Shown here piece by piece: positions 16,900 through 26,874 of a stretch of DNA of 64,000 bases (the first letter of the stretch is position 1; every line of letters starts with the position of its first letter). This DNA comes from Aequorivita sp. (GTDB lineage Bacteria; Bacteroidota; Bacteroidia; Flavobacteriales; Flavobacteriaceae). The notes under the pieces were generated by a model that was not told where the DNA came from, made no database searches, and saw only the letters and a list, made by a program, of their open reading frames with translations. Position numbers and translations under genes: made by a program. Location: contig JAUYGY010000035.1 in NCBI GenBank assembly GCA_030690315.1, forward strand, positions 1 through 64,000, in the 5' to 3' direction.

Positions 16900-19335
16900 A
16901 TGCAGCCCAACTATAAAAAATTTCTTCCCCATTTAGTTGTTTTCATTTTGTTTATCATTGCCTCATTGGCATATTTTAATCCCGTTTTACAGGGCAAAAA
17001 AATCTTCCAAAGCGATATTGTACAATATTCCGGAATGGCAAAACAGCAAAACGATTTCCGAAGTGAAACAGGTGAAGAAACCTATTGGACTGACGCTGCT
17101 TTCGGAGGAATGCCAACCTATCAATTGGGCGCGAAATATCCAAATAATTATATAAAACAACTGGATCTCGCCATCCGTTTTTTACCGCGTCCGGCAGATT
17201 ATCTGTTCCTTTATTTTATAGGAATGTACATATTGTTTTTGGTGCTGAAAGTGGATTATAAACTTGCTTTTTTGGGCGCGTTGGCGTTTGGTTTTTCAAC
17301 ATATTTGATTATTATTTTAGGAGTAGGGCATAATGCCAAAGCCCATGCAATAGCTTATATGCCTTTTGTTTTAAGTGGAATATTTCTCACTTTCCGCGGA
17401 AAATATTTATGGGGATTTTTACTGCTCACGGTTTCCATGGCTTTGGAATTGGTAGCAAATCACTTCCAAATGACGTATTATTTGATGCTTCTTGTCGTAA
17501 TAATCGGGATTGTTTATTTGATTGACGCTTTCAAAAAGAAATTACTGCCGCATTATTTTAAGGCAGTGGGAATTATGGCCGTTGGCGTTTTGATTGCAGT
17601 GGGCTTAAACGCTACAAATATTCTTGCTACGAAAGAGTACGCAGATACGTCAACCCGAGGCAAAACCGAATTGACCATTAATGCAGACGGCACGCCAAAA
17701 GACAACACAACAGGTCTCGATTTTGGTTATATAACTGAATACAGTTATGGCAGATTAGAAAGTTTCAACCTCTTCATTCCCCGTTTTATGGGTGGAAGTT
17801 CCACCGAAGCATTTCCCAAGGATTCAAAAACCATTGAAAGCCTTATGCGAATGGGTGCAACTTCACAGGAAGCAAATCAGGTTTTGGGCCAAATCCCGAT
17901 GTATTGGGGAGACCAGACTTTTGTGGGTGCGCCCGCTTATATTGGTGCAATCATTATATTTCTTTCGGTTTTAGCTTTGTATTTAATTCGTGGCAGACTG
18001 AAATGGTGGGTGGTTTCCGCTTTCGTTTTAACATTGCTTTTATCTTGGGGAAAAAACTTTGAAGGATTGACGCAGTTTTTTATTGATTACGTGCCGATGT
18101 ACAATAAGTTCCGAGCTGTTTCTTCCATACAAGTAATTATCGAATTGATTCTTCCAATCCTTGCAATTGTTGGGTTGCACCAATTTTTTAATCAGTTTGA
18201 AAGGGAAGAAGAAAAGAAAAAAGCATTGCTTTGGGCCTCGGGAATTGTGGGAGGGCTCACATTGATTTTCATTCTTTTTAAATCGGTGTTGTTTGATTTT
18301 GCAAGTCCGTATGACAGTTATTTTAGGGATGAAATGGGGCTTCCATTTTTAGAAGCAATCCGCGAGGATAGAATGTCACTTTTCACTTCAGATGCAATCC
18401 GTTCATTGATTTTTGTGGTTTTGACAGCCGCCGTTCTTTGGTTTTTTATGAAAGAAAAACTGAAAAAAGGATTTGCCATTGCAGCGCTTTCTGTTTTGAT
18501 GGTGATAGATTTGGTGGGTGTTGACAGAAGGTATGTGAACGAAGAAGCCTTTGTGCAGGCAAAATTGGTTGACGAACCATTTCAGAAAAACGGCGCGGAC
18601 GAACAAATTTTAAGGGACGAGGGCCATTTCCGTGTTTATGATGCTACCACGAACGCTTTCAACAGTGGGCGTGCGAGTTATTATCACAATGCGTTGGGCG
18701 GGTATCACGCCGCGAAACCGGGCAGAATGCAGGATTTATTTGAATTTTATATCAGCAAAGGCAACATCGGAATTTTGAATATGATGAATGTTCGCTATAT
18801 TATTACCCAGGCCAAAAATGGCGGGCCAGTGGCGCAACGAAATCCGTATGCCAATGGCGATGCTTGGTTTGTTGAAAATGTGCAACCGGCTGAAAATGCA
18901 GATGAAGAGATCCAGCTTTTAGACAGCTTGGATACAAAAAAGACTGCGATTGTAAATAAAGAATTCCTTTCAAAAATCCCATCACAAAATATTCAAAGAG
19001 ATACACTTTCAACTATAGAACTTTATAGCTATCAGCCGAATCATTTGGTTTATGAGGCATCTACTGATACGGAACAAGTAGCCATTTTTTCAGAGGTTTA
19101 TTATCCAATGGGTTGGAATGCTTATGTCAATGGAAAACCTGCGGAGTATTTCCGCGCGAACTATCTTCTTCGGGCAATGGTAATTCCTCCCGGAAACAAT
19201 AAAATTGAATTCAAGTTTGAGCCGAAAGTAATCCAAACCGGAAGCACTATTTCCTTGGCGAGCAGTATTGTTTTTCTTTTAATCCTTTTGGGTGGCTTGT
19301 ATTTTGCCTTTCGGAAAAAAGAAGTGACGGAATAA
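16900..19335 (+). CDS. YfhO family multi-pass membrane protein
   Basis: An 811-residue polytopic protein: the first membrane helix lies near residues 10-28, about ten more follow through residue 520, a soluble C-terminal region follows, and a last helix spans roughly residues 780-800. The early motif (FQSDIVQYSGMAKQ...YWTDAAFGGMPTYQ) is the YfhO signature. YfhO proteins belong to the GT-C-like membrane group and are thought to help glycosylate envelope polymers. The next gene, a glycosyltransferase, starts directly after the stop with no spacer, which supports a joint role in glycan or lipid glycosylation. Confidence 0.9.
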   Translation: MQPNYKKFLPHLVVFILFIIASLAYFNPVLQGKKIFQSDIVQYSGMAKQQNDFRSETGEETYWTDAAFGGMPTYQLGAKYPNNYIKQLDLAIRFLPRPADYLFLYFIGMYILFLVLKVDYKLAFLGALAFGFSTYLIIILGVGHNAKAHAIAYMPFVLSGIFLTFRGKYLWGFLLLTVSMALELVANHFQMTYYLMLLVVIIGIVYLIDAFKKKLLPHYFKAVGIMAVGVLIAVGLNATNILATKEYADTSTRGKTELTINADGTPKDNTTGLDFGYITEYSYGRLESFNLFIPRFMGGSSTEAFPKDSKTIESLMRMGATSQEANQVLGQIPMYWGDQTFVGAPAYIGAIIIFLSVLALYLIRGRLKWWVVSAFVLTLLLSWGKNFEGLTQFFIDYVPMYNKFRAVSSIQVIIELILPILAIVGLHQFFNQFEREEEKKKALLWASGIVGGLTLIFILFKSVLFDFASPYDSYFRDEMGLPFLEAIREDRMSLFTSDAIRSLIFVVLTAAVLWFFMKEKLKKGFAIAALSVLMVIDLVGVDRRYVNEEAFVQAKLVDEPFQKNGADEQILRDEGHFRVYDATTNAFNSGRASYYHNALGGYHAAKPGRMQDLFEFYISKGNIGILNMMNVRYIITQAKNGGPVAQRNPYANGDAWFVENVQPAENADEEIQLLDSLDTKKTAIVNKEFLSKIPSQNIQRDTLSTIELYSYQPNHLVYEASTDTEQVAIFSEVYYPMGWNAYVNGKPAEYFRANYLLRAMVIPPGNNKIEFKFEPKVIQTGSTISLASSIVFLLILLGGLYFAFRKKEVTE

Positions 19336-20613
19336 ATGAAACGCGCCCTAATCATCACATATTATTGGCCTCCAGCGGGTGGCCCGGGCGTACAGCGATG
19401 GTTGAAGTTTGTAAAATATTTTAGAGAATTTGGGGTTGAACCTATAGTTTATGTGCCTGAAAATCCAAATTATCCTTTGGTTGACAGTAATTTTTCTTCG
19501 GAAATCCCTTCGGATATTGAAATCATAAAATTGCCCATTAACGAGCCGTATCGTTTCGCTAAGCTTTTTTCAAAAAAGAAGACAAAGCAGATAAGTAGCG
19601 GCATTATTTCCAAAAAAGAAATTTCTGTGATGGAAAAGCTGATGCTTTATGTTCGCGGCAATTTTTTTATTCCCGATGCACGCGTGGGTTGGGTGAAACC
19701 TTCGGTTGAATTTCTTTCAAAATATATTTCTGAAAATGCCGTGGATGTTGTTATTACAACCGGACCACCGCACAGCCTGCATCTTATAGGAATGCAACTT
19801 CAAAAAGAATTGAACGTAAAATGGATTGCAGATTTTCGCGATCCGTGGACGACAATCCATTACCACAAATCCCTTCGATTAAACAAATCTTCCGAACGGA
19901 AACATAAGGAATTGGAAGCATTGGTTTTAAAATCGGCAGATGTTGTTGTAGTAACCAGCCCAACTACGAAGAAGGAGTTCGAAATGATTACCGAAACCCC
20001 GATTGCAGTAATTACAAACGGTTATGATATTTCTGAAAAAATTAATTTTGAGATGGATTCCGGCTTTTCAATTTCCCATATTGGCTCGCTTTTAAGCGAA
20101 CGAAATCCGGAGGTTTTGTGGAAAGTACTTTCTGAAATTTGCAAAGAGAATCCCGATTTTAAAAATGATTTGCAACTAAAATTTGCTGGTGCTGTAAGCG
20201 AAGAAGTAAAGAAAAGTCTTGAAAATTTTAAGCTTATTGATTCTTGTAAATTTTTGGGCTACGTATCCCATTCAGAAGCTTTAAAACTACAGCGTCAAAG
20301 CCAAGTGTTGCTTTTGGTTGAAATAAACAGTGCCGAAACTAAGGCTATAATTCCCGGAAAACTTTTTGAATATCTTGCTGCAATGCGCCCGATAATTGCA
20401 TTGGGTCCAAAGGAAAGTGATATTGAAGAGATTATAACTGAAACCAAATCGGGAAAATTCTTCAGTTATTGGGATGACGATGAATTGATGGCTGAGATTC
20501 TTCAACTATATAAAGAATTCAAAAATGGGAATTTGGGCATTGCTTCCGAAGGAATTGAAAAATATAGTAGGCGGGAACTTACGAAACAAATAGCAACCTT
20601 AATTCAGAATTAA
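19336..20613 (+). CDS. glycosyltransferase, GT4-like
   Basis: A 425-residue protein with a two-domain GT-B layout. The N-terminal signature YYWPPAGGPGVQRWLKF and WIADFRDPWTT mark the acceptor-side domain. The C-terminal part (KLFEYLAAMRPIIALG) is the nucleotide-sugar-binding Rossmann domain with the usual E-x7-E-like region. It begins at the base after the yfhO stop, so expression is coupled. Acceptor and sugar are unknown. Confidence 0.9.
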   Translation: MKRALIITYYWPPAGGPGVQRWLKFVKYFREFGVEPIVYVPENPNYPLVDSNFSSEIPSDIEIIKLPINEPYRFAKLFSKKKTKQISSGIISKKEISVMEKLMLYVRGNFFIPDARVGWVKPSVEFLSKYISENAVDVVITTGPPHSLHLIGMQLQKELNVKWIADFRDPWTTIHYHKSLRLNKSSERKHKELEALVLKSADVVVVTSPTTKKEFEMITETPIAVITNGYDISEKINFEMDSGFSISHIGSLLSERNPEVLWKVLSEICKENPDFKNDLQLKFAGAVSEEVKKSLENFKLIDSCKFLGYVSHSEALKLQRQSQVLLLVEINSAETKAIIPGKLFEYLAAMRPIIALGPKESDIEEIITETKSGKFFSYWDDDELMAEILQLYKEFKNGNLGIASEGIEKYSRRELTKQIATLIQN

Positions 20614-20617
20614 AAAA

Positions 20618-20661
20618 GTAAACCCCCGATCTTCGCCAGGGGCGAATCACGGAGGTTTTAC
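20618..20661 (-). terminator. intrinsic terminator, minus strand
   Basis: Long imperfect hairpin: GTAAACCCCCGAT...TTCGCC pairs with GGCGAA...CGGAGGTTTTAC. On the minus strand it is followed by TTTTTT (20617-20612), so it ends the repeat-rich secreted protein gene. The glycosyltransferase stop lies just beyond it. Confidence 0.75.
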
Positions 20662-20682
20662 CAACCAACCAAAAAACTATTT

Positions 20683-22002
20683 TTATCCTCTTCCTCTAAC
20701 GTTTTTGCTATTTGAGGAATTACCTCTGGAAGAATTCACATTGGAATTGCTTCGCGAAGGAGCACTGGATTTGCTTACGGTACTTCTACTAGCGGTCTCT
20801 CTTTTGGGAGACTGAGTAGTATTTCGTGTTACTGAACCACTTTTGTTTTTAGACGATACATTTCGAGTTTGTTGCTTTTGAACCGTTCTTTCTGACGCAA
20901 CATTTCTTGAATTACTTGAACGAGTTGTACTCTCATTTCTACTATTTTTCACTCTATTTTGCGAAGTGCTTCTTTCCACATTTTTCCTCGTATTATCGCT
21001 ACCTACTCGTGTTGAATTCCTGTTATTTAATTTAACGGTGTTGTTGCGGGAAATATTTTTTGAATCATTTCCAGAGCTGCGCGTGTTTCTATCAACCTTT
21101 GTGGCACCTTTACTATTGGTGCTACTACTTCGGGTAATAGTATTGTTTCGTGAATCATTGCTTCGGACGGAACTATTGTTGCGAGAATCATTGCTTCGCA
21201 CGGAATTATTGTTGCGAGAATCATTGCTTCGCACGGAACTATTGTTGCGTGAATTATTTGAAGCGACCATGGTATTTTTTCTGTTCGGACTGTATTCCTT
21301 GTTTATTGATGATCTTCCTTTTTTGTCATAAACACGACTTCCGGGGCGATGAAAATCTCTACGGCCATTGTGATAGGCTACGTGATGTCTCTTTTTATAA
21401 TACACCACGTGATCGTGATAGCTATATCTAACAGGCGAATAATATCTTCTGTAAGGCTGGTCATAAACTATACAATGGCTAAAAATAGGTCTTGCATAAT
21501 AACCGTGCCAAGGACGGTAAACATAATAGGGGTTATAAACATTTATAAAGCCTGTGCTGTGTGAGAAATAACCATAGTTGTTATAAACTACGTGAAGTCC
21601 ACCAACCCTAACAATGCGCCTGTCGTTATATTGAATATCAACATTTCCGGCTTGGGCAATACGGCCATACTCGTCATAATAAATAGGAATATTTTCTATT
21701 TGAATTACTGCGCCGTAATCGTCATATTGTACATAAGCTTCGTAATCATAACCAGAGTTGAAACTTAAGTTTACGTTAGGAGTATTTATGGTTACTTGTG
21801 AACCAGTTTGTGGCCCAACATAAACAAAGTCGAATTGGCCATCTGGGAAAACGGAGAATTCCACATCGCCTTCAACAAAAATGTAGGCGTTGCCGTCATA
21901 ACCTCTTCGGTTATCGTTTTCAACGTTAGGGGAAGTTGCATTTGGTGAAAATCCCATCAAAAGGATACTGAAAATAAATGCTATGTTTTTCATAGGTTTC
22001 AA
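20683..22002 (-). CDS. secreted low-complexity protein with Ser/Asn/Arg-rich repeats
   Basis: 439 residues. After a signal peptide, residues 30-140 form a beta-rich domain with repeated Tyr/Asp patterns (YDYEAYVQYDDYGAVIQIENIPIYYDEYGRI). A Tyr/His-rich stretch follows (about 160-220), then a disordered Ser/Asn/Arg region. There an 11-residue unit, NNSSVRSNDSR, is repeated three times (33-bp DNA repeats near 21145-21260). The C-terminus is basic. I do not recognise a function; a surface or matrix protein is possible. The flanking region below the stop carries a GGTTGGTTGG motif and a terminator. Confidence 0.7.
   Translation of the reverse strand: MKPMKNIAFIFSILLMGFSPNATSPNVENDNRRGYDGNAYIFVEGDVEFSVFPDGQFDFVYVGPQTGSQVTINTPNVNLSFNSGYDYEAYVQYDDYGAVIQIENIPIYYDEYGRIAQAGNVDIQYNDRRIVRVGGLHVVYNNYGYFSHSTGFINVYNPYYVYRPWHGYYARPIFSHCIVYDQPYRRYYSPVRYSYHDHVVYYKKRHHVAYHNGRRDFHRPGSRVYDKKGRSSINKEYSPNRKNTMVASNNSRNNSSVRSNDSRNNNSVRSNDSRNNSSVRSNDSRNNTITRSSSTNSKGATKVDRNTRSSGNDSKNISRNNTVKLNNRNSTRVGSDNTRKNVERSTSQNRVKNSRNESTTRSSNSRNVASERTVQKQQTRNVSSKNKSGSVTRNTTQSPKRETASRSTVSKSSAPSRSNSNVNSSRGNSSNSKNVRGRG
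21153..21251. repeat. 33-bp tandem repeat within CDS
   Basis: Three copies of a 33-bp unit (containing GAATCATTGCTTCG on the plus strand), nearly identical, encoding three copies of an 11-residue Ser/Asn/Arg unit. Such repeats can change copy number by slippage. Confidence 0.75.
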
Positions 22003-22154
22003 AATTTAAAAGGTTCGTACTTGCTTGAGTTTTCTGGTAAGCGGTGTACAGTTTTTAAATAACCAACGACCGTGCCAATTTTTTAAATACTTGATTTTCA
22101 ACAGCACTTATAGAGTTTAATAAATTTGAAAGCTATTTTGAAAATTATTTTATT

Positions 22155-22195
22155 AAAAAATCCGCTGAAGTGTTTTACCATTTCAACGGATTTTA
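22155..22195 (-). terminator. intrinsic terminator of uvrA
   Basis: AAAATCCGCTGAA (22157-22169) pairs with TTCAACGGATTTT (22182-22194), followed on the minus strand by a T run. It lies about 75 bases past the uvrA stop and is preceded in the transcript by a TTTTTTGGTTGGTTAG motif. Confidence 0.8.
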
Positions 22196-22267
22196 AAAAA
22201 ACTAACCAACCAAAAAATTAAAAGTCATTCGTTAAAGATAGTTTCAATTAGTGTGCCACAAAATATG

Positions 22268-25045
22268 TTAAATTTTTTCTTTCAAATACTTAGCAGTAAA
22301 TGATTCTTTATTTTTCACAACCTCTTCGGGAGTACCTTCAGCCATAATTTTCCCTCCGTTTTCACCACCTTCAAGGCCTAAATCGATTATATAATCTGCA
22401 CATTTTATAAGATCCAAATTGTGCTCCACAACAATCACGGTATGCCCTCTGTCTAGCAATGCATAAAATGAAGCCAATAGTTTTTTAATATCGTGAAAAT
22501 GGAGGCCTGTTGTGGGTTCATCAAAAATGAAAACTGTTTTTTCTTTTGAAGTTCCTTTAATCAAAAATGAAGCAAGCTTAATTCGTTGCGCCTCGCCACC
22601 AGAAAGGGTAGAGGAGCTTTGCCCTAACTGAACATAACCTAATCCAACATCCTGCAATGGCTGCAATTTTACGGAAATCTTTTCTTGCTTGTGCTCACCA
22701 AAAAAAGCAACGGCATCATCCACCGTCATGGTAAGAATGTCGTCTATATTTTTATTCTGAAAAGTTACTTCCAGCACTTCTTTTTTGAAACGTTTGCCAT
22801 TACAAGCATCGCAGAGCAAATGAACATCGGCCATAAATTGCATTTCGATGGTAACTTCTCCTTCGCCTTTGCAGGTTTCACAACGGCCGCCATCTACGTT
22901 AAATGAAAAATGTTTCGCTTTATACCCGCGAATATCCGAGAGTTTTTGGGAAGCATATAAATTCCGAATATCATCGTATGCCTTAATATAGGTTACGGGA
23001 TTGCTTCTACTGGAGCGGCCAATGGGATTTTGATCAATGAATTCGATGCTTTTTATAGTTCCGAAATCTCCCTTTATTTCTGAAAATTGTCCCGGTTTTT
23101 CTCCGTAACCACCTATTTCACGAAGAAGGGCAGGATAGAGGATTTTTTTTACCAGCGTACTTTTTCCACTCCCGGAAACACCCGTAACTGCAGTAAAAAT
23201 ATTCAGAGGAAAGGTTACGTCTATATTTTTAAGGTTATTCTGTCGCGCTCCCGTTATAGAAACTTTGTTTTTTGAAGTTCTTCTTTTTTTGGGAACTTCA
23301 ATTTCCATTTCGCCATTCAAATACTTTGCAGTAAGGGAATCAGATTTTAAGATTTCATCATAAGTTCCTTGCGCCACTACTTCACCACCAAAAGTTCCAG
23401 CTTCTGGACCAATATCAATAATTTGATCGGCGGCTTTCATTATGTCTTCATCGTGTTCTACCACAATAACTGTATTTCCCAAATCGCGAAGGGCTTTCAA
23501 AACCACGATGAGTCTTTCGGTATCTTTTGGATGAAGCCCGATACTTGGCTCGTCCAAAATATACATAGAGCCAACAAGGCTGCTTCCCAACGATGTTGCT
23601 AAATTGATTCGCTGCGATTCGCCACCAGAAAGAGTATTGGATTTTCTGTTTAGCGTTAAATAGCCCAAACCAACATCCTGTAAAAACTTTAAACGATTGT
23701 TGATTTCCAGCAAAAGCCGTTTTGCTATTTTTTCATCAAAGGACGATAGTTTTAGGTTTTTGAAGAATTCCGCAGTTTTATCAAGTGGAAGTTCTACCAA
23801 TTCCTGTATGGCCGTCCCGTTTATTTTTACGTATCCTGCTTCGGGACGCAAGCGCTTTCCTTTACAAGTTGTGCATTTTGTTTTTCCGCGATAGCGCGAA
23901 AGCATCACGCGGTTTTGGATTTTATAGCTTTTGGATTCCAAAAAGGAAAAGAATGAATTCAATCCCTCAAAATATTTATTGCCTTCCCACACCAATTTTT
24001 TCTGTTCTTCGGTGAGTTGAAACCACGGCTTGTGGATTGGAAAATCAAATTTATAAGCGTTGTTTACCAACTGGTCGCGATACCACCCCATACTTTCGCC
24101 GCGCCACGGAAATACGGCGTTCTCATAAATTGACAAAGCAGTATTTGGAATGACCAAATCTTCATCAATGCCAATTACATCTCCATAACCTTCGCAGGTT
24201 GGGCACGCGCCGTAGGGATTATTAAAGCTGAAAAGATGTACGTTTGGTTCTAAAAAAGTCATTCCATCCGCCTCAAAGCGGTTGTTGAACTCTGTAATTT
24301 TGTTTGAGGAAAGCTCTTCAATATACAATTCGCCTTTCCCTTCGAAAAAGGCTATTTCAATGGCATCCGCAAGCCGGTTGTAGAAATCTTCTTCATCTTT
24401 GGTAATGATTCTATCAATAACCAAATCAATTTTCTTTGGAAAAGACTTTAAATTTAATTCATCGATCCGTAAAACTTCACCTTTAATTTTAACTCGGGAA
24501 TAGCCCTGTTGCGCCAAAGCCTGGATTTTGTTTTCCATCTTTCTGCCTTCTTCCAAATGGATAGGAGCGAGGAGGAGTAGTTTTTCGGTTTCCGGGAATT
24601 TTTTTATGAAATTTATAACATCTGTAGTAGTGTCTTTTTTAACTTCTTTCCCAGAAATTGGGGAAATCGTTTTCCCAATTCGTGTGAAAAGAAGTTTTAA
24701 ATAATCATAAATTTCAGTGGAAGTGCCAACAGTGGAACGTGGGTTTGTTGAATTTACTTTTTGCTCGATTGCAATGGCTGGTGAAATTCCTTTTATGGAA
24801 TCAACCTTAGGTTTGTCCAGCCGTCCTAAAAACTGGCGGGCATAACTGGAAAGGCTTTCAACGTAGCGGCGCTGGCCTTCGGCGTAAAGTGTATCAAATG
24901 CCAAACTCGATTTTCCGCTACCGGAAAGACCAGTAATAACAACCAATTTATTACGGGGTATGGCAACCGAAATGTTTTTAAGATTGTGAAGTTTTGCACC
25001 CTGAATCAGGATGTTTTTTTTAATGTCTATTGTTTCCGTATTCAA
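22268..25045 (-). CDS. uvrA: excinuclease ABC subunit A
   Basis: Damage-recognition ATPase of nucleotide excision repair. 925 residues (E. coli 940). Two ABC modules: first Walker [14 protein letters not shown] near residue 40, signature LSGGESQR; second Walker [14 protein letters not shown] near residue 625, signature LSGGEAQR. Zinc pairs CPTC and CTTC belong to the first module, and CETC...CDAC to the second. DNA-binding insertion and [14 protein letters not shown] are as expected. All key residues are present. It acts in the cytoplasm with UvrB and UvrC, which are not in the window. Confidence 0.97.
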   Translation of the reverse strand: MNTETIDIKKNILIQGAKLHNLKNISVAIPRNKLVVITGLSGSGKSSLAFDTLYAEGQRRYVESLSSYARQFLGRLDKPKVDSIKGISPAIAIEQKVNSTNPRSTVGTSTEIYDYLKLLFTRIGKTISPISGKEVKKDTTTDVINFIKKFPETEKLLLLAPIHLEEGRKMENKIQALAQQGYSRVKIKGEVLRIDELNLKSFPKKIDLVIDRIITKDEEDFYNRLADAIEIAFFEGKGELYIEELSSNKITEFNNRFEADGMTFLEPNVHLFSFNNPYGACPTCEGYGDVIGIDEDLVIPNTALSIYENAVFPWRGESMGWYRDQLVNNAYKFDFPIHKPWFQLTEEQKKLVWEGNKYFEGLNSFFSFLESKSYKIQNRVMLSRYRGKTKCTTCKGKRLRPEAGYVKINGTAIQELVELPLDKTAEFFKNLKLSSFDEKIAKRLLLEINNRLKFLQDVGLGYLTLNRKSNTLSGGESQRINLATSLGSSLVGSMYILDEPSIGLHPKDTERLIVVLKALRDLGNTVIVVEHDEDIMKAADQIIDIGPEAGTFGGEVVAQGTYDEILKSDSLTAKYLNGEMEIEVPKKRRTSKNKVSITGARQNNLKNIDVTFPLNIFTAVTGVSGSGKSTLVKKILYPALLREIGGYGEKPGQFSEIKGDFGTIKSIEFIDQNPIGRSSRSNPVTYIKAYDDIRNLYASQKLSDIRGYKAKHFSFNVDGGRCETCKGEGEVTIEMQFMADVHLLCDACNGKRFKKEVLEVTFQNKNIDDILTMTVDDAVAFFGEHKQEKISVKLQPLQDVGLGYVQLGQSSSTLSGGEAQRIKLASFLIKGTSKEKTVFIFDEPTTGLHFHDIKKLLASFYALLDRGHTVIVVEHNLDLIKCADYIIDLGLEGGENGGKIMAEGTPEEVVKNKESFTAKYLKEKI

Positions 25046-25300
25046 TTTATTTTTCCCTTTTTTATAGCTTTTTCACAAAGATACTATATCGAATTCAGCA
25101 ATGCACCTTAGCGCTTATTATTATTTTTAACTGAAAAATTTAACCTTTTTTTTGCATTTGTTATTTGTTTGTTGTTATATTTACGGCTCTTAACGTCATA
25201 TAAAAAAATTATTGCCTATAGCTGATCATTACTTTTAACAAATAAACATTTTACTAAGCAACCAAATCCATAGTTGTTTATTTTTTAAAAAGGTATTGAT

Positions 25301-25885
25301 ATGAAGCAAAGCACTAACACTGATGCGTTTTTAGTAAGCGCTTATATGAACGGTAATGAATCTGCACTTAGCGAACTAATAACTCGCCACAAGCAAAGAA
25401 TCTACAGTTTTATTTATTCAAAGGTTTTTGATAGGGATGTCGCGGAAGATATTTTCCAAGATACTTTTATTAAGGTTATTAAAACCCTAAAAAGAGGTGC
25501 CTATAATGAAGAAGGCAAGTTTCTTCCATGGGTAATGCGAATTGCGCATAATTTGGTTATTGATCATTTTCGGAAGAACAACCGCATGCCTAAGTTTGAA
25601 AACAATAGTGATTTTAATATTTTTTCAGTTTTAAGCGATAGTGCTTTAAATATTGAAAAACAGATTATTAAAGGTCAGGTTGAAAACGATGTTAGAAGAT
25701 TGATTGAAGAACTTCCCAATGATCAGAAAGAGGTATTGATGATGCGTATCTATAAAGATATGAGTTTTAAAGAAATAAGTGAGCAAACAGGAGTGAGCAT
25801 TAATACGGCTTTGGGAAGAATGCGTTATGCTTTAATTAATTTGCGCAAAGTAATTGATAAACATAATATTATATTAACTAATTAA
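25301..25885 (+). CDS. RNA polymerase sigma factor, sigma-70 family (ECF-like)
   Basis: A 194-residue two-domain sigma factor. Region 2 covers about residues 25-95 (DVAEDIFQDTFIKVIKTL, WVMRIAHNLVIDHFRK). Region 4 is near 135-185 with the helix-turn-helix MSFKEISEQTGVSINTALGRMRYAL. No anti-sigma gene of the usual FecR type follows. Instead a 50-residue ORF starts 56 bases downstream, ahead of a shared terminator, so both are probably on one mRNA. Target genes are unknown. Confidence 0.92.
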   Translation: MKQSTNTDAFLVSAYMNGNESALSELITRHKQRIYSFIYSKVFDRDVAEDIFQDTFIKVIKTLKRGAYNEEGKFLPWVMRIAHNLVIDHFRKNNRMPKFENNSDFNIFSVLSDSALNIEKQIIKGQVENDVRRLIEELPNDQKEVLMMRIYKDMSFKEISEQTGVSINTALGRMRYALINLRKVIDKHNIILTN

Positions 25886-25941
25886 TACAATATATTTTTT
25901 TTTGTTGCGTTATTTGAAAATAAACCTCAAAAAAGCGCTCT

Positions 25942-26094
25942 ATGCAGAAATATTACTCTAAAACATCACGGGTGGACGACGTGAATAAAAACCTTGTTCC
26001 AAAAGAAGAAACCATAAAATTTCTTCTGGATTATTCGATGGCTTTAAGTGTTATAGATTACCATAAAATGAAGTTTGAAGCACTTCTAAACTAA
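25942..26094 (+). CDS. 50-residue conserved-looking small protein after the sigma factor gene
   Basis: The open frame from ATG 25942 to TAA 26094 encodes 50 residues (MQKYYSKTSRVDDVNKNL ... FLLDYSMALSVIDYHKMKF). It is charged, has no signal peptide, and has a predicted helical second half. It lies between the sigma gene and an intrinsic terminator with no other explanation for the stretch. I believe similar short proteins sit behind this sigma factor in other flavobacteria, but this is recollection. It may modulate the sigma factor; function unknown. Confidence 0.6.
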   Translation: MQKYYSKTSRVDDVNKNLVPKEETIKFLLDYSMALSVIDYHKMKFEALLN

Positions 26095-26101
26095 ACTTTG
26101 G

Positions 26102-26137
26102 AAAAACCCTGGAATTAGCTTTTCGGGGTTTTTTTTA
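26102..26137 (+). terminator. intrinsic terminator after the sigma factor/small protein unit
   Basis: AAAACCCTGG pairs with TCGGGGTTTT around a short loop, followed by a run of T. Confidence 0.75.
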
Positions 26138-26193
26138 AAATTTAAAACTAAAAGTTTAGTTTCGTTCCGTATCTCATCCATTTACCTTCTTTT

Positions 26194-26844
26194 TTATTTC
26201 TTCATATATTTATTTATAACAGTTTTTCTGCCAATGGTTTTGGTAATTATATCATTTTCCAAATTCCAGCCTCTCGCAGGTGAATAGTGTCTTCCATACC
26301 ATATAATTTGAAGATGCAAGGTGTTCCACAAATATTCTGGAAACAAACGTTTTGCATCCCTTTCAGTCTGGACCACATTTTTTCCATTTGTAAAACCCCA
26401 CCTATACATTAATCTGTGAATATGCGTATCCACTGGAAAAGCCGGGATATTAAAGGCTTGGCTCATCACAACGCTTGCGGTTTTATGGCCAACGGCTGGA
26501 AAAGATTCCAACGCTTCAAAATCTGCCGGCACCTGCCCGTTATATTTTTCAATTAATATTTTAGATAGGCCATGTATGCCTTTTGATTTCATAGGTGAAA
26601 GGCCAACAGGTTTTATGATTTCCCTTATTTCTTCCACTGTTAATTTCACCATATCATAGGGATTATCCGCAATTTCGAATAATATTGGCGTAATCTTGTT
26701 TACACGAACATCAGTACTTTGGGCAGACAGTAAAACAGCGATGAGCAGTGTGTAAGGATCTTTATGATCCAGCGGAATTGGAACTTGGGGATAAAGCGTA
26801 TTTAACGTATCAATTGCAAAGTTTACCTTTTCTTGCTTTGTCAT
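26194..26844 (-). CDS. nth: endonuclease III homologue lacking the 4Fe-4S cluster
   Basis: A 216-residue DNA glycosylase/AP lyase of base excision repair, acting on oxidised pyrimidines. The helix-hairpin-helix FPAVGHKTASVV holds catalytic Lys121, and PVDTHIHR holds Asp139; both are intact. The C-terminal loop that normally carries Cys-x6-Cys-x2-Cys-x5-Cys reads GRHYSPARGWNLENDII, and the whole protein contains no cysteine. The iron-sulfur cluster is therefore absent. The length and fold otherwise match, so an active cluster-free enzyme is likely. Divergent from bcp with 30 bases between starts; a minus-strand TACTTTTG at 26868-26861 can drive it. Confidence 0.93.
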   Translation of the reverse strand: MTKQEKVNFAIDTLNTLYPQVPIPLDHKDPYTLLIAVLLSAQSTDVRVNKITPILFEIADNPYDMVKLTVEEIREIIKPVGLSPMKSKGIHGLSKILIEKYNGQVPADFEALESFPAVGHKTASVVMSQAFNIPAFPVDTHIHRLMYRWGFTNGKNVVQTERDAKRLFPEYLWNTLHLQIIWYGRHYSPARGWNLENDIITKTIGRKTVINKYMKK

Positions 26845-26860
26845 TTTAAGTACTTTTATG

Positions 26861-26868
26861 CAAAAGTA
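26861..26868 (-). promoter_or_regulatory. -7 promoter element of nth
   Basis: TACTTTTG on the minus strand, an exact TAnnTTTG match. It predicts a very short leader (about 10 bases) before the nth start codon at 26844. Confidence 0.45.
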
Positions 26869-26874
26869 ACGATA

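Noticed and set aside
20966..21331. 121-codon plus-strand ORF rich in Leu/Arg
   Set aside because: It is a shadow of the 33-bp repeat region of the secreted protein encoded on the minus strand.
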